Assembly (NCBI GenBank): GCA_937871735.1 | Contig: CALMOI010000224.1 | Location: 1-30,968, forward strand | Length of the DNA: 30,968 nt | From: an uncultured Comamonadaceae bacterium | GTDB lineage: Bacteria > Pseudomonadota > Gammaproteobacteria > Burkholderiales > Burkholderiaceae_C | Direction of reading: 5' to 3' | Part shown: in pieces, positions 14,801 through 22,708 of the stretch | Numbering within the stretch: the first letter of the stretch is position 1 | Layout: each line of letters begins with the position of its first letter | Notes under the pieces: model-generated | Database searches by the model: none | Seen by the model: only the letters and a program-made list of their open reading frames with translations | Told to the model about the DNA's origin: nothing | Translations under genes and position numbers: made by a program

Positions 14801-15334
14801 TCACGCAAATTCTTGGGCATGCATCCAAGCCGCGTGTTGGGGCGCGCGCTTGGTTAGGCTCCACTCATTGAGCATGTCCCACTTCACCGCGTCGAGCTTT
14901 TCGTACATCTCGGGCGTGCCGGTGTTGGCGGCCAATTCCAAACGGTGGCCGTTCGGGTCGAAGAAGTAAATCGACTTGAAGATCGCATGGTCAGTCAGTC
15001 CCACCACCGGGATGCCTGCCGCTTCAAGGCGCGCCTTGGTCGCCTCCAGCGTGGCGATGCTGTCCACCTCGAAGGCGATGTGCTGCACCCAGTCAGGGGT
15101 GTTGGTGTCGCGCCCCATCGGCGGCGAGGCGGGAATTTCAAAAAACGCCAGCACATTGCCTTGGCCCGCGTCTAAAAACACGTGCATGTACGGATCAGGC
15201 GCGTGGGTCGAGGGCACTTGGTTTTCAGCAATCGCGAGCACGAAATTCATGTTCAGGTGCTGGACGTACCAGTCCACGGTTTGCTTGGCATCTTTGCAGC
15301 GGTAAGCCACATGGTGAATTTTTTGGATCTTCAT
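14801..15334 (-). CDS. VOC-fold (glyoxalase/dioxygenase superfamily) protein
   Basis: Product of 177 residues with two beta-alpha-beta-beta-beta modules of the vicinal oxygen chelate fold. IQKIHHVAYRCKD at the N-terminus supplies a metal-type His, VLAFFEIP a Glu, WVQHIAFEV the second-module His, and FDPNGHRLELAAN the C-terminal Glu. This His-Glu-His-Glu set is common to glyoxalase I, ring-cleaving dioxygenases and related lyases. The exact reaction cannot be read from sequence. Start ATG 15334 has AGGAG nine bases upstream. It is the last gene of a three-gene minus-strand unit with a DUF2783 gene and a FAD monooxygenase. This context favours a role in breakdown of an aromatic or related compound over methylglyoxal detoxification. 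Confidence 0.85.
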   Translation of the reverse strand: MKIQKIHHVAYRCKDAKQTVDWYVQHLNMNFVLAIAENQVPSTHAPDPYMHVFLDAGQGNVLAFFEIPASPPMGRDTNTPDWVQHIAFEVDSIATLEATKARLEAAGIPVVGLTDHAIFKSIYFFDPNGHRLELAANTGTPEMYEKLDAVKWDMLNEWSLTKRAPQHAAWMHAQEFA

Positions 15335-15401
15335 GGCAAAGAACTCCTGATAAGGGGTGACAGGGAAAAATCGGGAATCACGGTTGGCGGCAGCGCCTGC
15401 G

Positions 15402-15626
15402 TCAAACGCCCAGGCGCGCCAGCTTCAGCGCCTGGCGCAGCACGCTGATGTCGCCAATCTGGTTGGCCAGCAGCAAGATCAAGCGGGCGTTGAGCGCCTC
15501 GCTTTGTTCATCGCTCAGGTCGCGGTGGGTGTCGATCAGCGCTTCGTAAAAATCGTCGCCGGGCGAGAACTCACGAAAGTAGCGCTGGCCGGGTTCGCTC
15601 AAGTTCGGTTGCAGTTGCAAAGGCAT
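15402..15626 (-). CDS. DUF2783 family small protein
   Basis: Small protein of 74 residues, MPLQLQPNLSEPGQRYFREF to the C-terminal LKLARLGV, matching the DUF2783 family by pattern (DDFYEALIDTHRDLSDEQSEALNARLILLLANQIGD). It is all-helical in appearance, with no signal peptide or metal motif. Members of this family are usually found next to FAD-dependent hydroxylases of the MhpA type, exactly as here, but their function is unknown; a helper or subunit role is an inference. Start ATG 15626 has GAGGA eight bases upstream. The frame is open further upstream into the monooxygenase gene, but that part has no family similarity. It lies 64 bp after the monooxygenase stop and 67 bp before the VOC gene. 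Confidence 0.85.
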   Translation of the reverse strand: MPLQLQPNLSEPGQRYFREFSPGDDFYEALIDTHRDLSDEQSEALNARLILLLANQIGDISVLRQALKLARLGV

Positions 15627-15634
15627 AGAAGATG

Positions 15635-15639
15635 TCCTC
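15635..15639 (-). promoter_or_regulatory. Ribosome-binding site of the DUF2783 gene (decides the start)
   Basis: Minus-strand GAGGA eight bases before ATG 15626. It fixes the 74-residue product and excludes the longer open frame that would overlap the monooxygenase gene. Confidence 0.65.
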
Positions 15640-15690
15640 AGGTGTGCGGTCAAGTGGGGTTGCAGCGGGGTTGCCGTGGGTGTGGGCCGC

Positions 15691-17424
15691 TCAGGCGTGG
15701 CCGATGGCGCGGGCCACGGCAGCGCGCACGCGGCTCGCATCGAAACTGCGCCAGCGGGCGGCCACGTGCTGATCGGGCCGGGCCAAATAGACGCTGCCGG
15801 GGTGCGCGTCATAGCGGCGGGCCATGCAGCCTTTGGTGTCGCTGATCACGGCGCAGCCCGCCTGCGCAGCGGCGGAGCTGCCAGCCGCATCGGTCACCGC
15901 GCCGGGCAGCAGCACCAGCAGCGGCTGCACCGCCACCGGGTCAGCCGCCAGCGCCTGCAATTGGGCGCAGGTGGCCGCATCCAGCACAGCGGCGCTGTCC
16001 ACAAACAGCAGCAGTTGGAAGCGGTTGCCCAACTGGTCGAGCAGCCAGCCCTCAGTTGCGGCAGCCTGATCGGACTGATCGGCCAGTGCGCTGAGCTGAA
16101 TCGGCGCATCGTCCATCGGTGCGCCGGGCACCATGTCGCCGGTGAAAACGTCACTGTCGGGCGTGTTCAGGCGTGAGGCGGTCAAGAAAGCAGGCACCGA
16201 CAAGCGCCCCGAGTTCACCAGCCGCCGCGCAAATGCATGGTCTTGTGCCAAGTCCAGCACCGCGTTGCGAAAGGTTTTGCTGACGCGGCTTTTAGGCGTG
16301 ATGAAATCGGTAGAGCGGGTGGAATTGAGCAAGTTCTCGTCCGCCGCGAAGGTGCGGTCGGCGCTGTAGCTGTCGAGCAGTGTGTCGGGGGCTAAGCCTT
16401 TGAGCACCAAGTCCAGTTTCCAAATCAAGTCGTCGGCGTCTTGAAAGCCAGAGTTCGCACCCCGTGCGCCAAACGGCGAGACTTGGTGCGCCGCATCGCC
16501 CACAAACAGCGCTCGCCCGTGGCGGAACTGCTTCATGCGCCGGCACTGGAAGGTGTAGATGCTGGCCCACTCCAGCTCGAACTCGCGCTCGTCGCCCAAC
16601 ATGGCTTTGACGCGGGGGATGATGTTTTCGGGCTTCTTTTCTTCTTCCGGGTCGGCGTCCCAACCCAGTTGGAAGTCGATGCGCCAGACGTTGTCGCTTT
16701 GCTTGTGCAGCAGCACGCTTTGGTTGCGGTGGAACGGCGGGTCGAACCAAAACCAGCGCTCCGCCGGGTAATCGGCCTTCATCACCACATCGGCAATCAA
16801 GAAGCGATCCATGAAGATGCGCCCGTCGATGTCCAGCCCCAGCAAATGGCGAATCGGGCTGCGTGCGCCGTCGGCCACGATCAGCCAGTCGGCTTCCAGG
16901 TCAAACGTGCCGTCGGGCGTGTCGACGCGCAGCGTGGCGTGGTCGTCGGCCAGTTGCACACCCACCACTTTGTAGCGCCAGCGGATGTCCGCGCCCAGCT
17001 CCAGCGCACGCTTGACCAGCGCGTCTTCCAGGTAGTACTGCTGCAAATTGATCATGCCGGGGCGCTTGTGGCCCGCGTCCGGCACCAAGTTGAATTGGTA
17101 GACCTCCTTGTCACGAAAGAAGGTGCGGCCCACGTTCCAGCTCACGCCCTTTTGGCACAGCGACTCACCCACGCCCAAGCGGTCTAGCACTTCCAGCGAA
17201 CGCTTGGCGTAGCACACCGCCCGCGAGCCGACTGAGACCGTGTCGTCATCGTCCAACACCAGCACCGGAATGCCTTTGAGCCGCGCGTCCACCGCCGCTG
17301 CCAAACCCACCGGGCCTGCGCCGACGATCACCAGCGGCTTGCGCTGCGGCGCTGTGCCGGGCGGCGCAGCCTGCAAATCAGCAGGCGCGGTGTACGGAAA
17401 TTTTGGGTAGATGTAAGACCCCAT
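15691..17424 (-). CDS. FAD-dependent aromatic hydroxylase (MhpA / PheA / TetX-like, FAD_binding_3)
   Basis: Flavoprotein monooxygenase of 577 residues that would hydroxylate an aromatic or related ring with NAD(P)H and oxygen. It has the Rossmann motif VGAGPVGLAAA (Gly 35, 37, 40), the DG motif WLIVADGARSPIR (185-186), and the GD motif GRALFVGDAAHQVSPFGARG (309-310) that contacts FAD ribose and pyrophosphate. A C-terminal thioredoxin-like domain from about 470 is as in 3-(3-hydroxyphenyl)propionate and phenol-type hydroxylases. The substrate is not identifiable; the N-terminal YPKFPYTAP extension before the Rossmann fold is short. Start ATG 17424 has GGAGA eight bases upstream. It is the first gene of a unit with the DUF2783 and VOC genes. 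The upstream region holds an inverted repeat that may be an operator. Confidence 0.88.
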   Translation of the reverse strand: MGSYIYPKFPYTAPADLQAAPPGTAPQRKPLVIVGAGPVGLAAAVDARLKGIPVLVLDDDDTVSVGSRAVCYAKRSLEVLDRLGVGESLCQKGVSWNVGRTFFRDKEVYQFNLVPDAGHKRPGMINLQQYYLEDALVKRALELGADIRWRYKVVGVQLADDHATLRVDTPDGTFDLEADWLIVADGARSPIRHLLGLDIDGRIFMDRFLIADVVMKADYPAERWFWFDPPFHRNQSVLLHKQSDNVWRIDFQLGWDADPEEEKKPENIIPRVKAMLGDEREFELEWASIYTFQCRRMKQFRHGRALFVGDAAHQVSPFGARGANSGFQDADDLIWKLDLVLKGLAPDTLLDSYSADRTFAADENLLNSTRSTDFITPKSRVSKTFRNAVLDLAQDHAFARRLVNSGRLSVPAFLTASRLNTPDSDVFTGDMVPGAPMDDAPIQLSALADQSDQAAATEGWLLDQLGNRFQLLLFVDSAAVLDAATCAQLQALAADPVAVQPLLVLLPGAVTDAAGSSAAAQAGCAVISDTKGCMARRYDAHPGSVYLARPDQHVAARWRSFDASRVRAAVARAIGHA

Positions 17425-17458
17425 GACGTTTGTCTCCGATGTGTTTGGGCGGACTTTT

Positions 17459-17481
17459 AATTCACTATTGGTAAATGAATT
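17459..17481. promoter_or_regulatory. Inverted repeat, candidate operator of the monooxygenase unit
   Basis: AATTCA (17459-17464) and TGAATT (17476-17481) form perfect 6-bp arms around 11 bases. The site is 35 bp before the monooxygenase start, in an AT-rich patch unlike the surrounding GC-rich DNA. Size and composition suit a MarR-, IclR- or LysR-type regulator of aromatic catabolism. No such regulator gene is in the window. The remainder of 17425-17601 shows no other clear element. Confidence 0.4.
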
Positions 17482-17601
17482 TCTCTAAACGTAATTTTAA
17501 ACCGATTGCCATCCGCCGTGGGAACAAAAACACCCAGGTCAAACCCGCGTGTGTTGATCTGGATAACTGGTGCATGCGGGGATTTTTCGCCAAAATAAGG
17601 C

Positions 17602-18564
17602 ATGGCTTTTGATACTCCCACCCCTATTTCCGCCACCGCAGCGACACCCAACGCCACGCCGCCCGCCCCAAGCTGGGCGATGCGGCTGCGCATGACGCGC
17701 CCCGGCTTCTTGGCTGTGACCGCTGCGGCCTGTGCGCTGGGGCTGGCCAGCGCCGCCTTGCACGCGCCGCTCAAGCTGCCGCAGGCGCTGCTCACCGTGG
17801 TGCTGGCGCTGGTGGCGCACGCGGGCGCGAATGTGCTCAACGACTACCACGACGCCCGCAACGGAGCCGACGCGGCCAACCACAGCGGCTTGTTTCCGTT
17901 CTCAGGCGGTTCGCGTTTGATTCAAAACGGTGCGGTCAGCGTGGACGACACCGGGCGCTGGGCCGCATGGCTGTTGTTGGGGCTGATCCCGGCGGGCCTG
18001 CTGCTGGCCGCGTGGAGCGGCGCTGGTTTGGTGCTGATCGGCGCAGCGGGTTTGTTTTTGGGCTGGGCGTATTCAGCGCCGCCGCTGGTGTTGATGTCGC
18101 GTGGCTTGGGCGAGCTGGCGGTGGCCGGTGCGTGGTGGTTGGTGGTGCTGGGCACGGATTACGTGCAACGCGGCGCGTTCGCCCAGATGCCCGCGCTGCT
18201 GGCGGTGAGCTACGCCTTGCTGATCGCCAACATCTTGCTGATCAACGGTGTACCCGATGCGCCCGCCGATGCCAGCGTTGGCAAACGCACGCTGGTGGTG
18301 CGACTGGGTGCCCGTGGCACGGCACTCTTGTACCTGCTGCTGGCGCTGCTGGCCCACGGTGGGCTGGCGTTGATGGCGTTGGGGCAAACCGTCCCGCACG
18401 GTGCGCTGTGGGGACTGCTGACGCTGCCGCTCTCGCTGACAGCGGCACTGCTGCTGTGGCAGCGCACGTCAACCCCGACCCGCCTGCGCCCCGCCATCGG
18501 GCTGAGCATTGCCGCAGCCGTGTTGCACGGGCTGCTGACGGGCGCGGGGCTGGTCTGGGGCTGA
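17602..18564 (+). CDS. UbiA/MenA-family prenyltransferase
   Basis: Integral membrane prenyltransferase of up to 320 residues with about eight or nine hydrophobic segments. The first Asp-rich motif is NDYHDARNGAD and the second region reads NGVPDAPADASVGKRTLVVRLG. These are the prenyl-diphosphate/Mg sites of UbiA-superfamily enzymes. The PFSGGSRLIQNG segment resembles MenA-type (1,4-dihydroxy-2-naphthoate) enzymes more than 4-hydroxybenzoate UbiA. Betaproteobacteria usually make only ubiquinone, and no other quinone gene is in the window, so the substrate is open. The first ATG (17602) has AAGG only one base upstream, which is too close. ATG 17680, giving MRLRMTRPGFLAVTAAA, is a credible alternative start and fits the family N-terminus. 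It is convergent with pgk over 6 bp. Confidence 0.82.
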   Translation: MAFDTPTPISATAATPNATPPAPSWAMRLRMTRPGFLAVTAAACALGLASAALHAPLKLPQALLTVVLALVAHAGANVLNDYHDARNGADAANHSGLFPFSGGSRLIQNGAVSVDDTGRWAAWLLLGLIPAGLLLAAWSGAGLVLIGAAGLFLGWAYSAPPLVLMSRGLGELAVAGAWWLVVLGTDYVQRGAFAQMPALLAVSYALLIANILLINGVPDAPADASVGKRTLVVRLGARGTALLYLLLALLAHGGLALMALGQTVPHGALWGLLTLPLSLTAALLLWQRTSTPTRLRPAIGLSIAAAVLHGLLTGAGLVWG

Positions 18565-18570
18565 ACTAAA

Positions 18571-19764
18571 TTAGCCTGCGGCGCGCTTGGACAGAATCTC
18601 GAACGCAGGCAGGGTTTTGCCTTCCAGCACTTCCAAGAAAGCGCCGCCGCCGGTGGAGATGTAGCCCACATCTTTTTCGATGCCGTACTTGGCAATCGCG
18701 GCCAAGGTGTCGCCGCCGCCTGCGATGCTGAAAGCGTCGGACTCGGCAATCGCCATCGCGATGGTTTTGGTGCCGTTTTCAAAGGCGGGGAACTCGAACA
18801 CGCCGACCGGGCCGTTCCAGACGATGGTGCCCGCCAGCTTGAGCTGGGCGGCCAGCTTGGTGGCAGTTTGCGGGCCGATGTCCAAAATCAGGTCATCGTC
18901 AGCCACATCAGCGGCGGCTTTGATGGTGGCAACCGCGTCGGCGCTGAAGGTCTTGGCCGTCACCACGTCGGTGGGAATCGGCACTTCTGCACCACGGGCC
19001 TTCATGGCATCGATCACGGCGCGGGCATCGGCCAGCAAGTCGGGTTCGGCCAAGCTTTTGCCAATGTTCAGGCCCGCCGCCAGCATGAAGGTGTTGGCAA
19101 TGCCGCCGCCCACAATCAGCTGATCCACGTTCTTGGCCAAGGCTTGCAAGATGGTGAGCTTGGAGCTGACTTTGGAGCCGCCCACAATCGCGACCAGCGG
19201 GCGCTTCGGGTTGGCCAGCGCCTTGGTGATGGCGTCAATTTCTGCCGACAGCAACGGGCCCGCGCAGGCGATGGGCGCGTATTGGGCGATGCCGTAGGTG
19301 GTGCCTTCAGCGCGGTGGGCGGTGCCAAAAGCGTCATGCACAAAGATGTCGCACAGCGCGGCCAGCTTGCGGGCCAGTTCTTCTTTGTTCTTCTTTTCGC
19401 CCTTGTTGACGCGGCAGTTTTCCAGCAGCACGACTTGGCCGGGAGCGACATCAACGCCATCAACCCAGTTGGAGACCAGCGGCACGTCGCGGCCCAGCAA
19501 CTCGGACAGGCGCTTGGCGACGGGGGCCAGCGAGTCTTCAGGCTTGAATTCGCCTTCGGTGGGGCGGCCCAAGTGGCTGGTGACCATCACGGCGGCTCCG
19601 GCGTCCAGCGCCATTTGAATGCAAGGCACCGAAGCGCGCACGCGGGTGTCTTCGGTGATGTTGCCAGCGTCGTCTTGCGGCACGTTCAAGTCAGCACGGA
19701 TGAAGACGCGCTGGCCAGCAGCCTTGCCTTGGGCGCACAAATCGGAAAAACGGATGACGTTCAT
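18571..19764 (-). CDS. pgk: Phosphoglycerate kinase
   Basis: Cytosolic glycolytic enzyme transferring phosphate between 1,3-bisphosphoglycerate and ADP. The 397-residue product has all family marks: RVFIRADLNVPQD near the N-terminus, TSHLGRP, LLENCRVNKGEKKN, FVHDAFGTAHRAEGTTYG, the hinge KRPLVAIVGGSKVSSKL, IVGGGIANTF, DIGPQT, WNGPVGVFE and the C-terminal GGGDTLAAIAKYG...YISTGGGAFLE nucleotide loop. Length is normal (387-400). Start ATG 19764 gives the usual MNVIRFSDL; the 35 open codons before it have no similarity. No strong ribosome-binding site is visible. It lies 127 bp after azlD on the same strand and probably has its own promoter in 19765-19891, though none is clear. Convergent with the prenyltransferase gene. 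Confidence 0.97.
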   Translation of the reverse strand: MNVIRFSDLCAQGKAAGQRVFIRADLNVPQDDAGNITEDTRVRASVPCIQMALDAGAAVMVTSHLGRPTEGEFKPEDSLAPVAKRLSELLGRDVPLVSNWVDGVDVAPGQVVLLENCRVNKGEKKNKEELARKLAALCDIFVHDAFGTAHRAEGTTYGIAQYAPIACAGPLLSAEIDAITKALANPKRPLVAIVGGSKVSSKLTILQALAKNVDQLIVGGGIANTFMLAAGLNIGKSLAEPDLLADARAVIDAMKARGAEVPIPTDVVTAKTFSADAVATIKAAADVADDDLILDIGPQTATKLAAQLKLAGTIVWNGPVGVFEFPAFENGTKTIAMAIAESDAFSIAGGGDTLAAIAKYGIEKDVGYISTGGGAFLEVLEGKTLPAFEILSKRAAG

Positions 19765-19891
19765 GGTGTTTGAGAAATGGATGTGAAAAATGGGGCCGCC
19801 CCAAGGATAGGGGAACTTTGAGGCTGAGCCGACCCATTTTAAAAGCCGGAACTGAGGCCGCCTTGACACAGCGCAGGCCCGCCTCGCGCGC

Positions 19892-20245
19892 TCACCAGCC
19901 CCAGCCTACATGCAGCGGCAAGTACACCGCCATGCCGATCACGATAGTGCCCAGCACCGCCTGCCCGGCACCGCGCCGCCAAAAGTAGAACGCCGCACCG
20001 GCCATTGCCGCGTAAATGCGCGCATCCTGCCAAGTGCTGATGAACTGGCCTTGGCTGACCACGATTTCGGGCACGATCACCGCTGACAGCGCGGCAATCG
20101 GCGCGTACTGCAAACCGCGTTGCGCCCAGTCCGGCAATTGCCACGGCTGGCTCGATATGAAGAAAAACGAACGGGTGATGACGGTGATCACCGCCAGCCC
20201 GACGATCACGCCCAGCGTCCACCAGTCGGTGCCGGGGCTGCTCAT
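19892..20245 (-). CDS. azlD: AzlD-family branched-chain amino acid exporter small subunit
   Basis: Small membrane protein of 117 residues with about four hydrophobic segments (LGVIVGLAVITVITRSFFF, YAPIAALSAVIVPEIVV, ARIYAAMAGAAFYF, AVLGTIVIGMAVYLPL). This is the pattern of the AzlD / LIV-E small-subunit family. With AzlC it forms a two-component exporter for branched-chain amino acids or similar compounds (compare BrnFE). Its ATG overlaps the azlC stop by 4 bp (ATGA), so the two are translationally coupled. Size matches family norms (about 100-120). Confidence 0.9.
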   Translation of the reverse strand: MSSPGTDWWTLGVIVGLAVITVITRSFFFISSQPWQLPDWAQRGLQYAPIAALSAVIVPEIVVSQGQFISTWQDARIYAAMAGAAFYFWRRGAGQAVLGTIVIGMAVYLPLHVGWGW

Positions 20246-20997
20246 GCGCGATCCTCGTCAGCGGGCGCGGAGGCCACAAACTGCGACGGCTCGGGGCGCT
20301 CCAGCATCAGGCACAAGGCGACAGCGGCAGCAATGGCGACCACGATGTTGAGCTTGAACGGCAGCGCCACAGCAGCCACCGCAGCCGCACCAGCGACGCC
20401 CGCCGACAGCCGCCGCATCGGGCTGGAGGCCAGTGAACAAGCCACGCCCACCAGCGCCAAAATCCCGGCAAAACCCAAACCCCAGTGCGTGGGCACGCTG
20501 TTGGCCAAGGCGATGCCCAGCAAACTGGCCACTTGCCAACTGGCCCAGTTCAAGAAGCCACCGCCAATCAAATAGGCCAAATGCGCTTCGCGCTCCACAG
20601 GATCGGTGGACGGATGCGGGAAGCGGCGGGTGAACAGCACATAGGTCATGTCCGCCGTTTGGTAGCCCACGATCAGCCGCTGCCACAAGGGCAGGTGCAT
20701 CAAATAAGGCCGCAGGTGCGCGCTGAACACCACAAAGCGCAGGTTGACGCAAAAGCTCGTTGCCCAAATCACCCAAACCGGGCTGCTGGCGGCGATCAGC
20801 GGCATCGAGGCCAGTTGCGAGCTGCCCGCAAACACCAGCAGCGTCATGGCCAGCGATTCAGGCACGCTCATGCCGGACTTGACCATCGCCACGCCCGTCA
20901 TCAACCCCCAAGCCGACAAGCCCGGCGCGACCCCGGAAATGTCACGCATCCCCTGCATGAATTCAGGATGCCGAACAAGGCGGCGCAGCATAGACAT
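20242..20997 (-). CDS. azlC: AzlC-family branched-chain amino acid exporter large subunit
   Basis: Membrane protein of 251 residues, large subunit of the AzlCD/BrnFE exporter. It shows the family core GVAPGLSAWGLMTGVAMVKSGMS, LLVFAGSSQLASMPLI, WVIWATSFCVNLRFVVFSAHLRPYL and several hydrophobic helices towards the C-terminus, ending in a charged tail. The segment with FAGSSQ and NLR is diagnostic. ATG 20997 and ATG 20991 are both possible starts; neither has a clear ribosome-binding site. It begins 29 bp after the fmt stop, so def-fmt-azlC-azlD may be one transcript. Substrate specificity is inferred from family only. Confidence 0.92.
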   Translation of the reverse strand: MSMLRRLVRHPEFMQGMRDISGVAPGLSAWGLMTGVAMVKSGMSVPESLAMTLLVFAGSSQLASMPLIAASSPVWVIWATSFCVNLRFVVFSAHLRPYLMHLPLWQRLIVGYQTADMTYVLFTRRFPHPSTDPVEREAHLAYLIGGGFLNWASWQVASLLGIALANSVPTHWGLGFAGILALVGVACSLASSPMRRLSAGVAGAAAVAAVALPFKLNIVVAIAAAVALCLMLERPEPSQFVASAPADEDRA

Positions 20998-21026
20998 AGG
21001 TGCAGCGTGAAGTCGAAGAGCCGAAC

Positions 21027-22016
21027 TCAGTGCGCCGGGCTGGCGAACACGGCTTGCGGCGGCAAAGCAAAGCCGCGCAAGAAATCAGCCGCCGCCAGCC
21101 GCTTACCGCCGGGGCGTTGCAACTCGGTCAAGCGCAGCACGCCATCGGCACAGGCCACGCACACGCCACTGGCATCGGCTGACAGCACTTGGCCGGGCTG
21201 CGCATCAGCGGGCAAAGGTGCAGCATCGACTTCAGCACGCCAGAGCTTGATGACCTCGCCCGCACCGCCAACCAAATGGGTGCTCGCGGCGGGGAAAGGG
21301 TCAAAGGCGCGAATGCGGCGCTCGATGTGCGCCACCGGCAGCGTCCAGTCGATGGCGCTTTCGGCTTTTTCAATTTTGTGCGCGTAGGTGATGCCTTCAG
21401 TGGGCTGCGGCACCGGTTGCAATGAGCCTTCAGCGGCGTGCGCCAGCGCGGCGACGATCATGCGTCCGCCCAGCGCGGCCAGCTCGTCGTGCAGCGTGGC
21501 GGTGCTGTGCTGGGGCTGAATCGGCAGCGCTTCGACGGCCAGCATGTCGCCCGTGTCCAGGCCCACATCCATTTGCATGATGGTGATGCCGGTGAGTGCA
21601 TCGCCCGCTTCAATGGCGCGATGGATCGGAGCCGCACCACGCCAGCGCGGCAACAACGAGGCGTGGATGTTCAAGCAACCCAAGCGCGGCGCGGTCAGCG
21701 CCCACAGCGGCAAGATCAGGCCATAGGCGGCCACGACCATCACATCGGCTTGCACAGCGGCGATCACGGTTTGAGCCGCCGCCGCATCTTCGGGGTATTT
21801 GCCGTCCAGACGCAGGCTGCGCGGTTGGGCCACGGGAATGCCGTGCTCCTGCGCAAATTGCTTGACCGGCGAAGCTTGCAGCTTCATGCCGCGTCCGGCG
21901 GGGCGATCAGGTTGGGTGAGCACCAGCGCGATCTCAAAACCTGCGGCGTGCAACTGCGCCAGCGCCACACGGGCGAATTCGGGCGTGCCCGCGAAGATCA
22001 CTTTCAAGCGATTCAC
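21027..22016 (-). CDS. fmt: Methionyl-tRNA formyltransferase
   Basis: Adds a formyl group from 10-formyltetrahydrofolate to Met-tRNA(fMet) for translation initiation. The 329-residue product has KVIFAGTPEFARVAL at the N-terminus and LTQPDRPAGRGMKLQASPVK (the tRNA-contacting loop). The catalytic block is NIHASLLPRWRGAAPIHRAI with Asn and His, and TGITIMQMDVGLDTGDML carries the catalytic Asp. The C-terminal OB-like domain ends near FALPPQAVF. The start is not ATG. GTG 22016 overlaps the def stop as GTGA and suggests coupling. TTG 22007 with AGGGG eight bases upstream would give 326 residues and a more typical LKVIFAGTP start. The open frame further upstream lies inside def and is not coding. 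Confidence 0.95.
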   Translation of the reverse strand: MNRLKVIFAGTPEFARVALAQLHAAGFEIALVLTQPDRPAGRGMKLQASPVKQFAQEHGIPVAQPRSLRLDGKYPEDAAAAQTVIAAVQADVMVVAAYGLILPLWALTAPRLGCLNIHASLLPRWRGAAPIHRAIEAGDALTGITIMQMDVGLDTGDMLAVEALPIQPQHSTATLHDELAALGGRMIVAALAHAAEGSLQPVPQPTEGITYAHKIEKAESAIDWTLPVAHIERRIRAFDPFPAASTHLVGGAGEVIKLWRAEVDAAPLPADAQPGQVLSADASGVCVACADGVLRLTELQRPGGKRLAAADFLRGFALPPQAVFASPAH

Positions 22017-22534
22017 CCCTGATGTTCCTTTTGTTGCTCTTTTTGCTGTTTGATTAACTTGGTCTTGATGCGGTTGCGCTTGAGCGGCGAGAGGTATTCC
22101 ACAAAGACCTTGCCCATCAAGTGATCGAGCTCGTGCTGAATGCACACGGCCAGCAGTCCCTCGGCCTCAATGGTGCGGGACTGGCCGTTTTCGTCGAGCG
22201 CCTTGACCTTCACGGCCACGGAGCGCTCCACGCCGTCATACACGCCCGGCACAGAGAGGCAACCCTCGTCGCCTCTCACGCGCTCGGGGCTGGCCCAAGT
22301 GATTTCGGGGTTGATCAGCACTTGGGGCTGGTCGTGGGTTTCGGAGACATCCAGCACCACCAAGCGCAGGTGAACGTCAACTTGTGTTGCGGCCAAACCC
22401 ACGCCCTCAGCGGCGCGCATGGTGTCTAGCATGTCGGCAATCAAGGTGCGAATGGAGTCATCCACCGTGCGCACGGGCTGGGCCACAGTGTGCAAACGGG
22501 GGTCGGGGTAGCGGAGAATCTGTAGTTGGGCCAT
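22013..22534 (-). CDS. def: Peptide deformylase
   Basis: Metal enzyme of 173 residues that removes the formyl group from nascent proteins. The three signature motifs are intact: GVGLAATQ (44-51), EGCLSVPG with metal ligand Cys 92, and QHELDHLMGKVF with His 134, catalytic Glu 135 and His 138. Start ATG 22534 gives the usual MAQLQILRYPDPRL. It precedes fmt with a 4-bp overlap, the normal def-fmt pairing, and is divergent from the LysM-protein gene across 174 bp. That intergenic region has no convincing promoter consensus for either gene, only a TTGGCA at 22577-22572 on the minus strand without a matching -10. Confidence 0.97.
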   Translation of the reverse strand: MAQLQILRYPDPRLHTVAQPVRTVDDSIRTLIADMLDTMRAAEGVGLAATQVDVHLRLVVLDVSETHDQPQVLINPEITWASPERVRGDEGCLSVPGVYDGVERSVAVKVKALDENGQSRTIEAEGLLAVCIQHELDHLMGKVFVEYLSPLKRNRIKTKLIKQQKEQQKEHQG

Positions 22535-22708
22535 GGAATCACGTCAAAGATGTCGCTATTTTCGCCACTTTTGCCAAGTGACGTGAGCGGCCAGCCCCGG
22601 AAACCTGGCTTCACCCGAAACTTGCGCGACAAATCAGGCGCAAAATTCACCACGCTCCGCATCACGCTGATTCGCGCAGATACGCGCAGGGATTTGAGAA
22701 GAGAACCG

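Noticed and set aside
15402..15812. Longer 136-codon version of the DUF2783 gene
   Set aside because: The first 62 codons overlap the monooxygenase end, show no similarity, and a GAGGA site marks ATG 15626.
17457..17840. 127-codon minus-strand open frame upstream of the monooxygenase
   Set aside because: Mostly antisense to the prenyltransferase gene, and the part in the intergenic region has no similarity or ribosome-binding site that I can support.
18868..19773. 301-codon plus-strand open frame opposite pgk
   Set aside because: Antisense to an intact phosphoglycerate kinase; no domain signal.
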